Shown: positions 32,937-42,002, counted from the stretch's first letter. The stretch: DNA of 64,000 bases from Saccharothrix longispora (GCF_030852425.1 NZ_NSDM01000004.1:418655-482654), one strand, 5' to 3'. Program-made: numbers and translations. Notes: generated by a model from the letters alone, not told the origin.

Positions 32937-34000
32937 TCAGCGGGTTCCACCCCGGCGAGTCGCTGGCCAACCTCCCCGGCCACTCGCTCGTCGGCGTCAT
33001 CCGGATGCCGGACACGGTGCAGAGCCCCGTCCGGGCCATCCTGAAGCGGGTCGTCGGCGCGCTCGCGGCCCTCATGGCCGCCGTCCTCATCGTCTACTTC
33101 GACCGCGACGGCTACCGCGACGCCAACGGGGACGGCCTGTCCTTCCTCGACTGCGTCTACTACGCCACCGTCTCCCTCTCCACCACCGGCTACGGCGACA
33201 TCGCGCCGGCCAGCTCGTCCGCCAGGCTCGTCAACGTCCTGGTGATCACGCCCCTGCGCGTGCTGTTCCTGATCGTCCTGGTCGGTACCACCCTCGAAGT
33301 GCTCACCGAGCGCTCCCGCCAGGCCCTGCGCATCCAGAAGTGGAGGACCAAGGTGCGTGACCACGTGGTGGTGATCGGCTACGGCACGAAGGGCCGGTCC
33401 GCGGTGAGCGCCCTCATGGGCGACGGCGTGGACCCCGGCCACATCGTCGTCGTCGACACCTCCCAGCAGGCCCTCGACGCGGCGTCCGCCATCGGCCTCG
33501 TCACCGTCCACGGCACCGGGACCAGCAACGACGTGCTGCGCGTCGCCGGCGTGCCGCGGGCCAGGGCGGTGGTCGTGGCCGCCAACCGCGACGACACCTC
33601 GGTCCTGGTCACCCTCACCGCCCGCGAGCTGGCGCCCAAGGCGCAGGTCGTCGCCTCGGTGCGGGAGCGCGAGAACGAGCACCTGCTGCGCCAGTCCGGC
33701 GCCGACTCGGTCGTGGTGTCCAGCGAGACCGCCGGTCGCCTGCTCGGCATGGCCACCGCCACCCCGTCGGTCGTCGACATGGTCGAGGACCTCCTCACCC
33801 CCGACTCGGGCCTCGCCATCGCCGAGCGCGACGTCGAGCCCGCCGAGGTGGGCGGCTCGCCCCGCCACCTGCCGGACATCGTGCTCGGCGTGGTCCGCGA
33901 CGGCACCCTCTACCGGGTCGACGCGCCCGAGGCGGACGCCGTGGAGGCGGGCGACCGGCTGCTCTACGTCAAGAAGGTGACCGCGCCCAGGGAATCGTGA
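32933..34000 (+). CDS. TrkA-N domain potassium channel
   Basis: This 355-residue channel has two transmembrane helices (GALAALMAAVLIVYF and LVNVLVITPLRVLFLIVLVG) flanking a pore loop with selectivity filter TTGYGD (about residues 86-91). A cytosolic RCK domain follows: Rossmann site VVVIGYGTKGRSAVSAL (about 143-159), TGTSNDVLRVAGVPRARAVVVAANRD and an RCK-C tail ending near VEAGDRLLYVK. It mediates K+ flux gated by a nucleotide or Ca2+. It is the Rv3200c-like gene next to adnB/nudC in mycobacteria. The M20 peptidase stop overlaps its GTG start. Confidence 0.9.
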   Translation: MISGFHPGESLANLPGHSLVGVIRMPDTVQSPVRAILKRVVGALAALMAAVLIVYFDRDGYRDANGDGLSFLDCVYYATVSLSTTGYGDIAPASSSARLVNVLVITPLRVLFLIVLVGTTLEVLTERSRQALRIQKWRTKVRDHVVVIGYGTKGRSAVSALMGDGVDPGHIVVVDTSQQALDAASAIGLVTVHGTGTSNDVLRVAGVPRARAVVVAANRDDTSVLVTLTARELAPKAQVVASVRERENEHLLRQSGADSVVVSSETAGRLLGMATATPSVVDMVEDLLTPDSGLAIAERDVEPAEVGGSPRHLPDIVLGVVRDGTLYRVDAPEADAVEAGDRLLYVKKVTAPRES

Positions 34001-34003
34001 GCA

Positions 34004-34038
34004 CCGGGTGCGCGTGCCGGACCGGCACGCGCACCCGG
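34004..34038. terminator. perfect 17-bp stem, bidirectional terminator
   Basis: CCGGGTGCGCGTGCCGG (34004-34020), a single A and the exact complement (34022-34038) lie between the convergent channel and sensor-kinase genes. Confidence 0.88.
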
Positions 34039-34079
34039 CCGCGACCCCGCCCGGTGACGCGATCCGCCCCACCGCGCCG

Positions 34080-35381
34080 TCACGGGGAGGCCGGCAACCG
34101 CACCTGGAAGACCGCGCCCACCCCGCCGCCCGCGGGTCCCCCCGCCACGTCCGCCGCGTGCGGGGGCAGGCAGAGCAGGTCGCCGTCGTGCGCGCGCACC
34201 AGCGCCCGCGCGATGGCCAGCCCGAGGCCGGAACCGCCGGACCGCCGGTCCCGCGCCTCGTCCAGCCGCACCAGCCGGTCGAAGACGCGTTCCCGGTCGG
34301 CGTGCGCCACGCCAGGCCCGTCGTCCACCACGGTCAGCACGACCAGACCGCCCGCCGCGGACACCCGCAGGCGCACCCACCCGTCGAGCCCGGTGGCCTG
34401 CCGGGCGTTGTCGGTGAGGTTCGCCAGCACCTGCGCCAACCGCTGCGGGTCGCCGGACACGTGCGCCGACCGGCCCTCCGCCGCGATGTCGAAGTCGGGG
34501 GCGAGCAGCCGGGTCCGCCCCACCTCGGCCTCGGCCAGGGCGAGCAGGTCGACCCGTTCCCGGTGCGGCTCCAGGCCCGCGTCGATGCGGGCCAGCGCCA
34601 GCAGGTCGTCGACCAGCCGCCCGGCCCGCCGCGACTCCCGCACCAGCAGCAGGTTCAGCCGTTCCCGCTCCTCGGCGCTGCCGGTCTGCATCAACGCCTC
34701 GGCCACCGCCTGCACCCCGGCGACGGGCGTCCGCAGCTCGTGCGCCGCGTCCGCCACGAACCGCTTCGTCCGCTCCTCCGACCCCTCCAGCGAGTCGAGC
34801 ATGTCGTCGAACGCCGCCGCGGTGCGCCCGAGCTCGGTGTCCGCCCGGGTGGGGTTCAACCGGTAGCCCCGGTGGCCGCGCGCGATCGACCTGGCCAACG
34901 TCGTCATCGCGTCCAGCGGCGCCAGCGCCCGCCGCACCACGAGCGCCATCGCCACCGCCGTCACCGCCAGGGCGCCGAACCCGACCAGCAGCAGCAACCG
35001 CCGCAACCGCGCCTGCGCCGCCGTGATCACCGACGACCCGGCGTACAGGGTGATCCGGGAGCCGTCCGCCAGCTGCCGCTCGACGGAGTTCGCCACCTCC
35101 TCGTGGGGCGCCTGCCCGAACACCTCCCCGTCCGGCATCACCAGCCGGACCTCCACGCCCCGGCCCTCCAGCCGGTCCGCCAGGTCGCTCCCGCGCACCC
35201 GCTGCTTCACCAGCTGCTGGGCGACCCGCGACTTCTCCAGCAGCGCGGTCTCCACGTCCCGCTGCGACTGGGCCGCGAACAGCGCGTCCACCACCAGCAC
35301 GACCCCGACCAGGACCACCGCGAGCAGGCCGATCGCGGACAGCGTCACCCGGCGGCGCAGCGAGGCGGTCCGCAGGCTCAC
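34080..35381 (-). CDS. sensor histidine kinase
   Basis: This 433-residue membrane sensor has TM1 (VTLSAIGLLAVVLVGVVLVVDALF, about residues 12-35), an extracytoplasmic domain, TM2 (LLLLVGFGALAVTAVAMALVV, about 128-148) and a HAMP region. The HisKA motif is FVADAAHELRTPVAGV (phospho-His), and the HATPase has N-box NLTDNARQA, DDGPGVA and GGSGLGLAIA. The signal is unknown. Its GTG start overlaps the response regulator stop (GTGA), giving a coupled two-gene operon. The layout resembles actinobacterial OmpR-family pairs of the PrrB/MprB kind, but the match is not specific enough for a name. Confidence 0.9.
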   Translation of the reverse strand: MSLRTASLRRRVTLSAIGLLAVVLVGVVLVVDALFAAQSQRDVETALLEKSRVAQQLVKQRVRGSDLADRLEGRGVEVRLVMPDGEVFGQAPHEEVANSVERQLADGSRITLYAGSSVITAAQARLRRLLLLVGFGALAVTAVAMALVVRRALAPLDAMTTLARSIARGHRGYRLNPTRADTELGRTAAAFDDMLDSLEGSEERTKRFVADAAHELRTPVAGVQAVAEALMQTGSAEERERLNLLLVRESRRAGRLVDDLLALARIDAGLEPHRERVDLLALAEAEVGRTRLLAPDFDIAAEGRSAHVSGDPQRLAQVLANLTDNARQATGLDGWVRLRVSAAGGLVVLTVVDDGPGVAHADRERVFDRLVRLDEARDRRSGGSGLGLAIARALVRAHDGDLLCLPPHAADVAGGPAGGGVGAVFQVRLPASP

Positions 35382-36055
35382 GTCCCGTCCACCCGGAGCA
35401 CGTACCCGAGCCCGCGCACCGTGTGCAGGAGCCGGGGCCCGTGCTCCTCCAGCTTCCGCCGCAGCGCGCTCACGTGCACCTCGACCAGGTTGGGGTCGTA
35501 GTCCTCGTACCCCCACACCGCGGTGAGGATCTGCGTCTTGCCCACCACCCGCCCGCGCTGGGCGGCCAGGTAGCGCAGCAGCCGCAGCTCGGTGGCGGTC
35601 AGCTCGACCGGCGTGCCCCCGCGCAGCACGACCGCCGAGTCCGCGTCGACCACGAGGTCGCCGACCTGCGCCGTCGACGGCGTCCGCCCCAACCGCCGCA
35701 GCACCGCGCTGACCCGCGCCACCAGCTCGGCCAGCACGAACGGCTTCACCACGTAGTCGTCCGCGCCCCGGTCCAGCCCGCGCAGCCGATCACCCACCCC
35801 GTCCCGCGCGGTCAGCATCACGACCCCGGCCCCGCTGGTCCGCCGGACGACCTCCAGCAGCGCGAAGCCGTCCCGACCGGGCAGCATCACGTCGAGCACC
35901 ACCAGGTCGGGCCGGAACCGGGCCAGTTCCGCCTCCAGGTCCCGCCCGTCCGGCCGGACCCGCACCAGGTAGCCCGCGTCCCGCAGGGCGGAGCCCACCG
36001 CGGCCCCGATCGCCTCGGCGTCCTCGATCACCAGCACCCTGGCAGCAGTCGACAC
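35378..36055 (-). CDS. OmpR-family response regulator
   Basis: This 225-residue regulator has a receiver domain with acidic pocket LVIEDAE, phosphorylation Asp in LVVLDVMLPGRDG (about residue 53), Thr/Ser in VMLTARDG and Lys in DDYVVKPF. A winged-helix DNA-binding domain follows: VELTATELRLLRYLAAQRGRVV, WGYEDYDPNLVEVHVSALRRKLE, HTVRGLGYVLR. GTG 36055 is used; longer in-frame readings upstream are low-complexity and span the intergenic region. It is first in an operon with the sensor kinase and divergent from a small membrane-protein gene, with a LexA-type box between them. Confidence 0.92.
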   Translation of the reverse strand: MSTAARVLVIEDAEAIGAAVGSALRDAGYLVRVRPDGRDLEAELARFRPDLVVLDVMLPGRDGFALLEVVRRTSGAGVVMLTARDGVGDRLRGLDRGADDYVVKPFVLAELVARVSAVLRRLGRTPSTAQVGDLVVDADSAVVLRGGTPVELTATELRLLRYLAAQRGRVVGKTQILTAVWGYEDYDPNLVEVHVSALRRKLEEHGPRLLHTVRGLGYVLRVDGT

Positions 36056-36130
36056 CGCACCATTCTGCGTCCGGCCGCCCTCGCGGCGGCGCGGTCCCGC
36101 GGTCGCCCCGCCCCGGGAGGGGGAAATGGT

Positions 36131-36148
36131 GTCGAACACCTGTTCGAC
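36131..36148. promoter_or_regulatory. LexA/SOS-type operator palindrome
   Basis: GTCGAACACCTGTTCGAC is an 18-bp inverted repeat whose core TCGAAC-n4-GTTCGA matches the actinobacterial/Gram-positive LexA box (CGAACnnnnGTTCG). It lies 95 bases before the start of the small membrane-protein gene and about 76 bases before the response-regulator start on the other strand. Which of the two promoters it controls is not decided by position. Confidence 0.75.
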
Positions 36149-36242
36149 AGTGGTCGATAAACACGATCGAGTGAAGTGCGGCGGCCCGGCGGACGCGTCG
36201 ACCCTCACGACGACGCGCCGGCCCGTCTGCGACCATCCACCC

Positions 36243-36707
36243 GTGGCCGTTCCGCGAAGCCCCGCGAAGTGGGCGCTGGTCCTGCTGGTCGTGGGCCTGG
36301 TGGGTGTCGCGGCGGCGGGCGCGCTGTGGTGGCCGGGCACCGCCGTGCGGGCGGAACGCGTCGAGGCGACGGTCACCGCCCCCGCGTCCTGCGGCGGCGC
36401 CGACGCCTACGACCGCGTCGAGTTCACGATCGGCGACGAGAAGCGCACGGCCAGGCTCGACGGCTGCGGCCACTCGCCGGACGAGAAGGTGGAGGTGGTC
36501 CTCCCGGTGGACCGGGACGGTGGCCGGGCGGGCGACCTCCTGGTCCAGGCCGCCGCCAGCACCCCCGTCGGCCTGCCCTTCGAGGACCGCCTCGCGGCGA
36601 TGCTGCTGTGCCTGAGCGGCCTCGCGGGCGGGCTGTACGGCTACCTGCTGACCGGGCGTTCCCGGTCCGCGCCGGCTCAGCCGACGGCGGTCGCCGGGGC
36701 CGCGTAG
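36243..36707 (+). CDS. small membrane protein behind an SOS-type box, function unknown
   Basis: This 154-residue protein has an N-terminal helix WALVLLVVGLVGVAAAGALWW (about residues 9-29), an extracytoplasmic part with two Cys (ASCGGADAYDR, LDGCGHSPDE) and a second helix (RLAAMLLCLSGLAGGLYGYLL, about 119-139). The tail is short. The family is unrecognised. Under control of the upstream LexA-type box it would be DNA-damage inducible, like small membrane division inhibitors in other bacteria, but it does not look like SulA, YneA or ChiZ (no LysM). GTG 36243 is chosen over ATG 36126, which lies upstream of the palindrome. The 3' end overlaps the metallopeptidase gene. Confidence 0.6.
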   Translation: MAVPRSPAKWALVLLVVGLVGVAAAGALWWPGTAVRAERVEATVTAPASCGGADAYDRVEFTIGDEKRTARLDGCGHSPDEKVEVVLPVDRDGGRAGDLLVQAAASTPVGLPFEDRLAAMLLCLSGLAGGLYGYLLTGRSRSAPAQPTAVAGAA

Positions 36708-37576
36708 GTGTTGCACGACGCCGTCGTGCCCGAGGCGAACCCGTTCGACGCCCACTCGGCCTGGTTGTCGGGGTTGCCGTGGGCGTTCTTCTCCGGCGCC
36801 TCCTCGACCGCGTACCCGAAGTCCTCCGCGGCCTCCGCCGCCAACCCCTGCCCGATCGACGCGGACGCCGCGCCCAGGAACAACCCGGCGAAGCAGTTCG
36901 CCTGGAGCTCGATCCGCCGCGACATCTCCAGCCCGGCGGGTGTCCCCTCACCCGCGTCGACGATCCTGCCGTCCGCGGCGCGCAGCATCCCGCTCAACGC
37001 CTGCACGTGGTGCCCGTACTCGTGCGCCAACGTCGCCAGGTGCGAGCCGGCCCGCTCACCGCCGCCGTTGTCGCGCAACCGCTTCGTCGGCATGTAGATC
37101 GTCCTGTTGCGACCGCAGTAGTACGCCACGGCCTCGCTCTGCGCCGGCGCGGCGCCGCACGGCCCCTCCGCCAGGTCGGGCGAGGTGTCCAGGGCGGGCG
37201 GGTCGAACGGCAGGTTCGCCTGCTCCAGCACGGGCCGCCACGCCTCGTCGAGGCACGCGGCGCCCGCCTCGTAGTACGCGGACAGCTGGGCGTCCGACAG
37301 GCCGAACCCCGGCAGCGGGCAGGTCACGGGGGGCAGCGCCACCGGCGTGACCAGCAGCGGGTGGTCGGCCAACCGGTGGACGGCGCGCGGCCGGGGAGCC
37401 TCCGCCGCCGTGCTCGCCGCCGCGGGCCCACCGGGGGCGGCCACCGCGCGGCCGGTCACCCGCCGCGACGACTCCACCTGCGTCACCAGGCCCAGGCCCA
37501 GCACGGACAACACGATCACCGAGAACACGCCGATGAGCACGATCGGGTTGTTCCTGGGCTCCTGGGAAGGGTGCAC
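36677..37576 (-). CDS. neutral zinc metallopeptidase, membrane-anchored
   Basis: This 299-residue protein has an N-terminal anchor (PIVLIGVFSVIVLSVLGLGLV, about residues 11-31) and an extracytoplasmic peptidase domain with zinc motif LAHEYGHHVQALSGML (HExxH). The third-ligand region is RRIELQANCFAGLF, and Cys pairs include the terminal SCNTY. This matches the putative neutral zinc metallopeptidase family. It is a paralogue of the next gene, 15 bases away on the same strand, with which it shares motif order and C-terminal signature. Substrates are unknown; cell-envelope protein turnover is plausible. Confidence 0.8.
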   Translation of the reverse strand: MHPSQEPRNNPIVLIGVFSVIVLSVLGLGLVTQVESSRRVTGRAVAAPGGPAAASTAAEAPRPRAVHRLADHPLLVTPVALPPVTCPLPGFGLSDAQLSAYYEAGAACLDEAWRPVLEQANLPFDPPALDTSPDLAEGPCGAAPAQSEAVAYYCGRNRTIYMPTKRLRDNGGGERAGSHLATLAHEYGHHVQALSGMLRAADGRIVDAGEGTPAGLEMSRRIELQANCFAGLFLGAASASIGQGLAAEAAEDFGYAVEEAPEKNAHGNPDNQAEWASNGFASGTTASCNTYAAPATAVG

Positions 37577-37591
37577 GGTCCTCCAGTCGGG

Positions 37592-38881
37592 TCAGCTCAC
37601 CTCGGCTGCGCTGGCGACCCAAGTGTTGCACGCGCTCGTCTCGTTGTTCCTGAAGCCGTGGTTCACCCAGGCCGCGTTCCGCTCGGGCGCGCCGTGGTCC
37701 CGGGTGGGGTAGATCGGGTAGTCGCCGCGGTTGCCCGCGTCGGTCAGCGCCACCTGGATGACGTCACCGGGCACCGCGCCGTGCGACAGGGGCGCCAGCG
37801 TCATCCCGCCGAAGCAGGTCGCCTGGAGTTCCTTGCGCCGGTTCAGGTCGAGGCCCTCGGGGGTGTCCCAGCCGCCCTTCTCGTACTGGGCCTGGCTGGA
37901 GGCGCGCAGGATGCCCGACAGCCACTGGACGTGGTGGCCGTACTCGTGCGCGAGCTGCCCGAGGTACTTGCCGGGGTGGTTGGGGTTCGCCGACCCCTGC
38001 TCGTTCGCGTAGTGGGCGGGCGTCCAGTAGATCGTGCCGTCGCAGTAGAGGGCGGTGCGGTCGGGCCCCATGGACCCGCACGTCGTGGTGATCTGCGAGG
38101 TCACCATGACCAGCTCGGCCGGCTGGTAGGGCAGGTTGGCCTTGGCGAACGAGGGCTTCCACATCGCCTCGATGCACGGCAGCGCGGCGCGCAGGAACTG
38201 GTCCTGCCCCGGCGCCGAGTAGTCCATGCCGGGCAGCGCGCAGCCGTCGATGGCGAACGCGCCGAGGCCCTCGGCGTGGATCGGGTTGTCGCCGAGCGCG
38301 ATCACGGCCTTCGGGCCGGCCTGGGACGTGCTGGTCGACGTCGTCCGCGGGCTGCCCGCCCTGCTGCTGGTCGCCGTCTCCCCGGCCGTCGTGGTGGTCG
38401 CCTCGGGCGAGTAGGTGTAGCTGGAGTACCCCGAGTAGCCGGAGTCGCCGGCCTGGTTCGAGTCGCGCGTCGCGGCGACCACGCCGATCGTGGCGATGGC
38501 CAGCACCACGATCCCGATCATCACCAGGGCCACCGCGGGCCCCTTGTCCTTGCGGCGCGGCGCCGGCGGGTAGGGCATCGGGGGCGGGCCCCACCCCGGC
38601 GGCCCGGCGGGGGGCGGACCCCAGGGCGCCGGCGGCGGCTGCGGCGCGGAGGCGGGTGGGGGCGGCGGCACGGCGGCCTGACCGGGCCACGGTTGCTGCT
38701 GCTGCCAGGGCGGCGGGGAGGGCTGCGGGATTCGAGGGGCTTGAGGGGCCTGCGGCGGCGGCTGCTGGGCCGGCCACTGACGCGTCACCGGGGGCTGTCG
38801 GGGGTTCAGCGGCGCGGCTGCCGGAGGCGGCCCGACCGGCCGTGGCGGCGGCCAGCCACCCGGCGGTGGTGGTTGCGTCAT
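37592..38881 (-). CDS. neutral zinc metallopeptidase with Pro/Gln-rich cytosolic tail
   Basis: This 429-residue protein has residues 1 to about 110 extremely Pro/Gln/Trp-rich (MTQPPPPGGWPPPRP start), then one transmembrane helix (VALVMIGIVVLAIATIGVVAA). A Ser/Thr/Tyr linker (GYSGYSSYTYSPEATTTT) and the peptidase domain follow, with AHEYGHHVQWLSGIL (HExxH), RRKELQATCFGGM and terminal SCNTW. Pro-rich heads of this kind are common on actinobacterial envelope proteins. It is a paralogue of the downstream gene, probably by tandem duplication. It is divergent from the DUF2207 gene. Confidence 0.8.
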   Translation of the reverse strand: MTQPPPPGGWPPPRPVGPPPAAAPLNPRQPPVTRQWPAQQPPPQAPQAPRIPQPSPPPWQQQQPWPGQAAVPPPPPASAPQPPPAPWGPPPAGPPGWGPPPMPYPPAPRRKDKGPAVALVMIGIVVLAIATIGVVAATRDSNQAGDSGYSGYSSYTYSPEATTTTAGETATSSRAGSPRTTSTSTSQAGPKAVIALGDNPIHAEGLGAFAIDGCALPGMDYSAPGQDQFLRAALPCIEAMWKPSFAKANLPYQPAELVMVTSQITTTCGSMGPDRTALYCDGTIYWTPAHYANEQGSANPNHPGKYLGQLAHEYGHHVQWLSGILRASSQAQYEKGGWDTPEGLDLNRRKELQATCFGGMTLAPLSHGAVPGDVIQVALTDAGNRGDYPIYPTRDHGAPERNAAWVNHGFRNNETSACNTWVASAAEVS

Positions 38882-38956
38882 CGCTGGTGGTCCCCCATGT
38901 CGCGGATGTCCGAACTCGCCATGGAGCTTAGGCGAACTCCGCTATCCTCCGCGGCC

Positions 38957-40585
38957 GTGTTGAAAAACTGGGGAGCGGCCGCGATCTGCGCGATCGCGCT
39001 GTGCACGGGCACCGGTGTCGCGGTCGCGCAGCCGAGCAGCCCGGCCGGTCTGCCCGGGACGGTCAACGCCGACGTGCGCCTCAAGCTGGAGCGCGACGGC
39101 CGGCTGACCGTGACCGAGGTGGTCACCGTCCCCGAGGGCCGCACCGCGACCAGGCGGGTGCCCCTCCGCATCGCCGTCGGGGACGACCGCGAACGCGTGT
39201 ACGAGGTCGTCGGCGCTTCCGTCGAGGGCGAGGGCACGGCCCAAGCATCGGCCGAGGGGCTGACGATCGCACTCCGGGCGGGCACCTCGACCGTCGCGTA
39301 CGAGGTGGTCGGCGCGGTCGCGAAGATCGGCGACACCCTGGAGCTGCGCTGGCAGCCGGCCGGCGGCTGGGACGTGGCGCTCGACTCGGTGAGGGTTTCC
39401 GTGATCACGCCGGACGTGCCGCGCTCGGTGAACTGCCTGGCCGGCGAACCGGGCACGTCGACGCCCTGCACGACCGCCGACCTGGGCGACGGGCGCGGCG
39501 CGCGCGCGACCGAGATCGGCCTGGCCGCCGGCGAGCGGGTCGACGTGGCGGTCGGCCTCCAGGACGGCGCGGCGCCGCCCAACGCGCGGGTGGCGGAGAC
39601 GTCGCGGTGGGCGTCGGCCTTCGCCCTGACCCCGGTGACCGGTGCGGGCCTGGCCGGCCTGGTCCTGCTGCTGCTGGGCGGCGTGGCGCTCCTCTGGCGC
39701 CTGCGGGGGCGCGACGCGCGGGCGATGGCGGCCGATGTCGGACCGGTGGACGTGCTGGTCGCGGACGGCGCGGGGCGGGTGGCGTTCGCCTCGCCCGACG
39801 GCGTGCTGCCCGGCCAGGTCGGCACGGTGGTCGACGAGCACGTGGACGTGGTCGACGTGACCGCGACGATCGTGGACCTCGCCGTGCGCAACTACCTGTG
39901 GATCGAGGAGGTCGGCGGGCTGGACTGGCGGTTCGTCCGGCGCAACCCGGCCGACCCGTCGCTGTCCGGCTACGAGCGGGCGGTGTACGCGGCGCTGCTG
40001 CCCGACGGGGTGGACGGCGTGCTGCTGTCGGAGCTGCGCGGCAGGCGGATCGACCTGTCCCGCGTGCGCGACGAGCTGTACGCCGACGTGGTGGCGAGGA
40101 ACTGGTTCGCGCGACGGCCGGACGCCGAGCGCAGCCTGTGGTGGTGGGCCGGGATCGGCGTGGCCGTGCTCGGCGCGGTGCTGACGGCGGTGCTGGTGCT
40201 GGTGGGCGCGGCGGCGCTGTTCGGGCTGGTGGTCGTGGTGGCGGGGGTGGCGCTGGCGCTCGGCGCGCGGTTCATGCCCGCGCGGACCGGGCGGGGCAGC
40301 GCCCTGCTGGAGCACGTGCGCGGGCTGCGCGGGTACCTGCGCACCGCGAACCCCGAGGACATCCCGGAGCGCGACCGGGAGATGGTGTTCTCGCGGTCCC
40401 TGCCGTACGCGGTGGTGCTGGGCGAGGTGGAGCGGTGGCTGGCGGCGTTCTCCGGGGCGCGGCCGGGGCTGTACTGGTTCGGCGAGGCGGAGCAGGGCCG
40501 GTTCGCCGACCGGTTCCCGGCGTTCCTGGGCGCGGTGGACGGGGTCCTGGCGCAGGCGGGGCACCTCCGCTCGCTGAAGGGCTGA
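38957..40585 (+). CDS. DUF2207 domain membrane protein
   Basis: This 542-residue protein has a signal peptide (WGAAAICAIALCTGTGVAVAQ), then an extracytoplasmic beta-rich DUF2207 domain: VRLKLERDGRLTVTEVVTVPEG, VAYEVVGAVAKIGDTLELRWQPAG. A TM helix lies near GLAGLVLLLLGGVALLW, then a cytosolic region (RNYLWIEEVGGLDWRF), two further TM helices (GIGVAVLGAVLTAVLVLVGA and a following one) and a C-terminal domain with SRSLPYAVVLGEVERWLAAF. The family is widespread and of unknown function, perhaps in envelope homeostasis. A hairpin terminator follows. Confidence 0.85.
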   Translation: MLKNWGAAAICAIALCTGTGVAVAQPSSPAGLPGTVNADVRLKLERDGRLTVTEVVTVPEGRTATRRVPLRIAVGDDRERVYEVVGASVEGEGTAQASAEGLTIALRAGTSTVAYEVVGAVAKIGDTLELRWQPAGGWDVALDSVRVSVITPDVPRSVNCLAGEPGTSTPCTTADLGDGRGARATEIGLAAGERVDVAVGLQDGAAPPNARVAETSRWASAFALTPVTGAGLAGLVLLLLGGVALLWRLRGRDARAMAADVGPVDVLVADGAGRVAFASPDGVLPGQVGTVVDEHVDVVDVTATIVDLAVRNYLWIEEVGGLDWRFVRRNPADPSLSGYERAVYAALLPDGVDGVLLSELRGRRIDLSRVRDELYADVVARNWFARRPDAERSLWWWAGIGVAVLGAVLTAVLVLVGAAALFGLVVVVAGVALALGARFMPARTGRGSALLEHVRGLRGYLRTANPEDIPERDREMVFSRSLPYAVVLGEVERWLAAFSGARPGLYWFGEAEQGRFADRFPAFLGAVDGVLAQAGHLRSLKG

Positions 40586-40604
40586 CCGTCACCCGGACGT
40601 GTCC

Positions 40605-40650
40605 CCACGCCCGTCGGCCGGACCCGCCCGGCCGCCCGCGGCGGGCGTGG
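40605..40650 (+). terminator. terminator after the DUF2207 gene
   Basis: CCACGCCCG (40605-40613) pairs with CGGGCGTGG (40642-40650). Inner GGCCGG and CCGGCC can extend the stem. It lies about 20 bases after the stop. Confidence 0.65.
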
Positions 40651-40715
40651 CGGAGTCGCGCAGCCGCCGGGTGAGCCTTCGGCCGGGTGGTGGCGCGAAC
40701 CCGTAGGCTGCCTCC

Positions 40716-42002
40716 ATGGCGCTACCCGAACTGCACAGGTTCACGCTCCCCAACGGCCTGCGGGTGGTGTTCGCACCCGACCCCAGCGCCCCGGTCGTCG
40801 GGGTGAGCGTGCACTACGACGTGGGCTTCCGCTCCGAGCCCGAGGGGCGGACGGGGTTCGCCCACCTCTTCGAGCACCTCATGTTCCAGGGCAGCGAGAG
40901 CCTGGAGAAGCTCGCGCACTTCCGGCACGTGCAGTCCTCCGGCGGCACGTTCAACGGCTCGACCCACCCCGACTACACCGACTACTACCAGGTGCTGCCG
41001 TCGGCCGCCCTGGAGCGGGCGCTCTTCCTCGAGGCGGACCGCATGCGGGCGCCGAAGCTCACCGAGGAGAACCTGCGCAACCAGATCGACGTGGTGAAGG
41101 AGGAGATCCGGCTCAACGTCCTCAACCGGCCGTACGGCGGGTTCCCCTGGATCCTGCTGCCGCCGGTCCTGTTCCGGACCTTTCCGAACGCCCACAACGG
41201 CTACGGCGACTTCACCGACCTCGAGAACGCCACCGTGGACGACTGCGCCGCGTTCTTCGACACCTACTACGCGCCGGGCAACGCCGTGCTCACGGTGGCG
41301 GGCGACTTCGACGTGGAGACGGCGAAGGGGCTCGTCGAGAAGCACTTCGGCGACGTGCCCGCCCGTCCGGTGCCGGTCCGGCCGTCCTTCGCCGAGGCCG
41401 CCCCGAAGGGCGAGCTGCGCGCCGAGCACACCGACCAGCACGCGCCGATGCCCGCCATCGCCCTCGGCTACCGCATCCCCGACCCGGTGAACGACGTGAC
41501 GGGCTACCTCACGTACCTGGTCCTGGCGGGGGTGCTGACCGACGGCGACGGGTCGCGGCTCCAGCAGCGGCTGGTGCACCGCGACGCGAGCGTCGTGGAC
41601 GTCGGCGCCGGGTGCGGCCTGTTCGGGCCGCTGGAGGCGCGCGACCCCGACACGTTCAGCATCACCGCGATCCACTCGCCCGAGGTCACCTCCGCCCAGG
41701 TGATCGCGTCGGTGGACGAGGAGCTCCAGCGGCTGGCCGACGAGGGGCCGACGGCGCAGGAGCTGGCCAAGGTCACCGCGCGCTGGGTGTCGACCATGCA
41801 CCGCGAGCACGACCGGCTGACCAGCCGGACCCTCGGGCTCGGGTCGGCCGAGCTGCTGTTCGGGCGGGCCGAGCTGCTGTACGAGCTGCCGGACAAGCTC
41901 GCGGGCATCACCACCGACGAGGTCGCCGCGGCGGCCAAGGCGCTGCGGCCGGACTCGCGCGCCGTCCTGATCCTCAACCCGGCCAACGGAGGTAACGAGT
42001 GA
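40716..42002 (+). CDS. M16 zinc peptidase, catalytic subunit
   Basis: This 428-residue inverzincin has the inverted zinc motif HLFEHLMF (HxxEH, about residues 50-54) and the distal Glu in KEEIRLNV (about 128-131), so all catalytic elements are present. The fold has the two M16 halves, with DGDGSRLQQRLVHRDASV in the second. There is no signal peptide, so it is cytosolic or moonlighting at the membrane. Its stop overlaps the start of the second M16 gene. The two together look like a heterodimeric pair of processing-protease type, one active and one inactive. The substrate is unknown. Confidence 0.88.
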   Translation: MALPELHRFTLPNGLRVVFAPDPSAPVVGVSVHYDVGFRSEPEGRTGFAHLFEHLMFQGSESLEKLAHFRHVQSSGGTFNGSTHPDYTDYYQVLPSAALERALFLEADRMRAPKLTEENLRNQIDVVKEEIRLNVLNRPYGGFPWILLPPVLFRTFPNAHNGYGDFTDLENATVDDCAAFFDTYYAPGNAVLTVAGDFDVETAKGLVEKHFGDVPARPVPVRPSFAEAAPKGELRAEHTDQHAPMPAIALGYRIPDPVNDVTGYLTYLVLAGVLTDGDGSRLQQRLVHRDASVVDVGAGCGLFGPLEARDPDTFSITAIHSPEVTSAQVIASVDEELQRLADEGPTAQELAKVTARWVSTMHREHDRLTSRTLGLGSAELLFGRAELLYELPDKLAGITTDEVAAAAKALRPDSRAVLILNPANGGNE

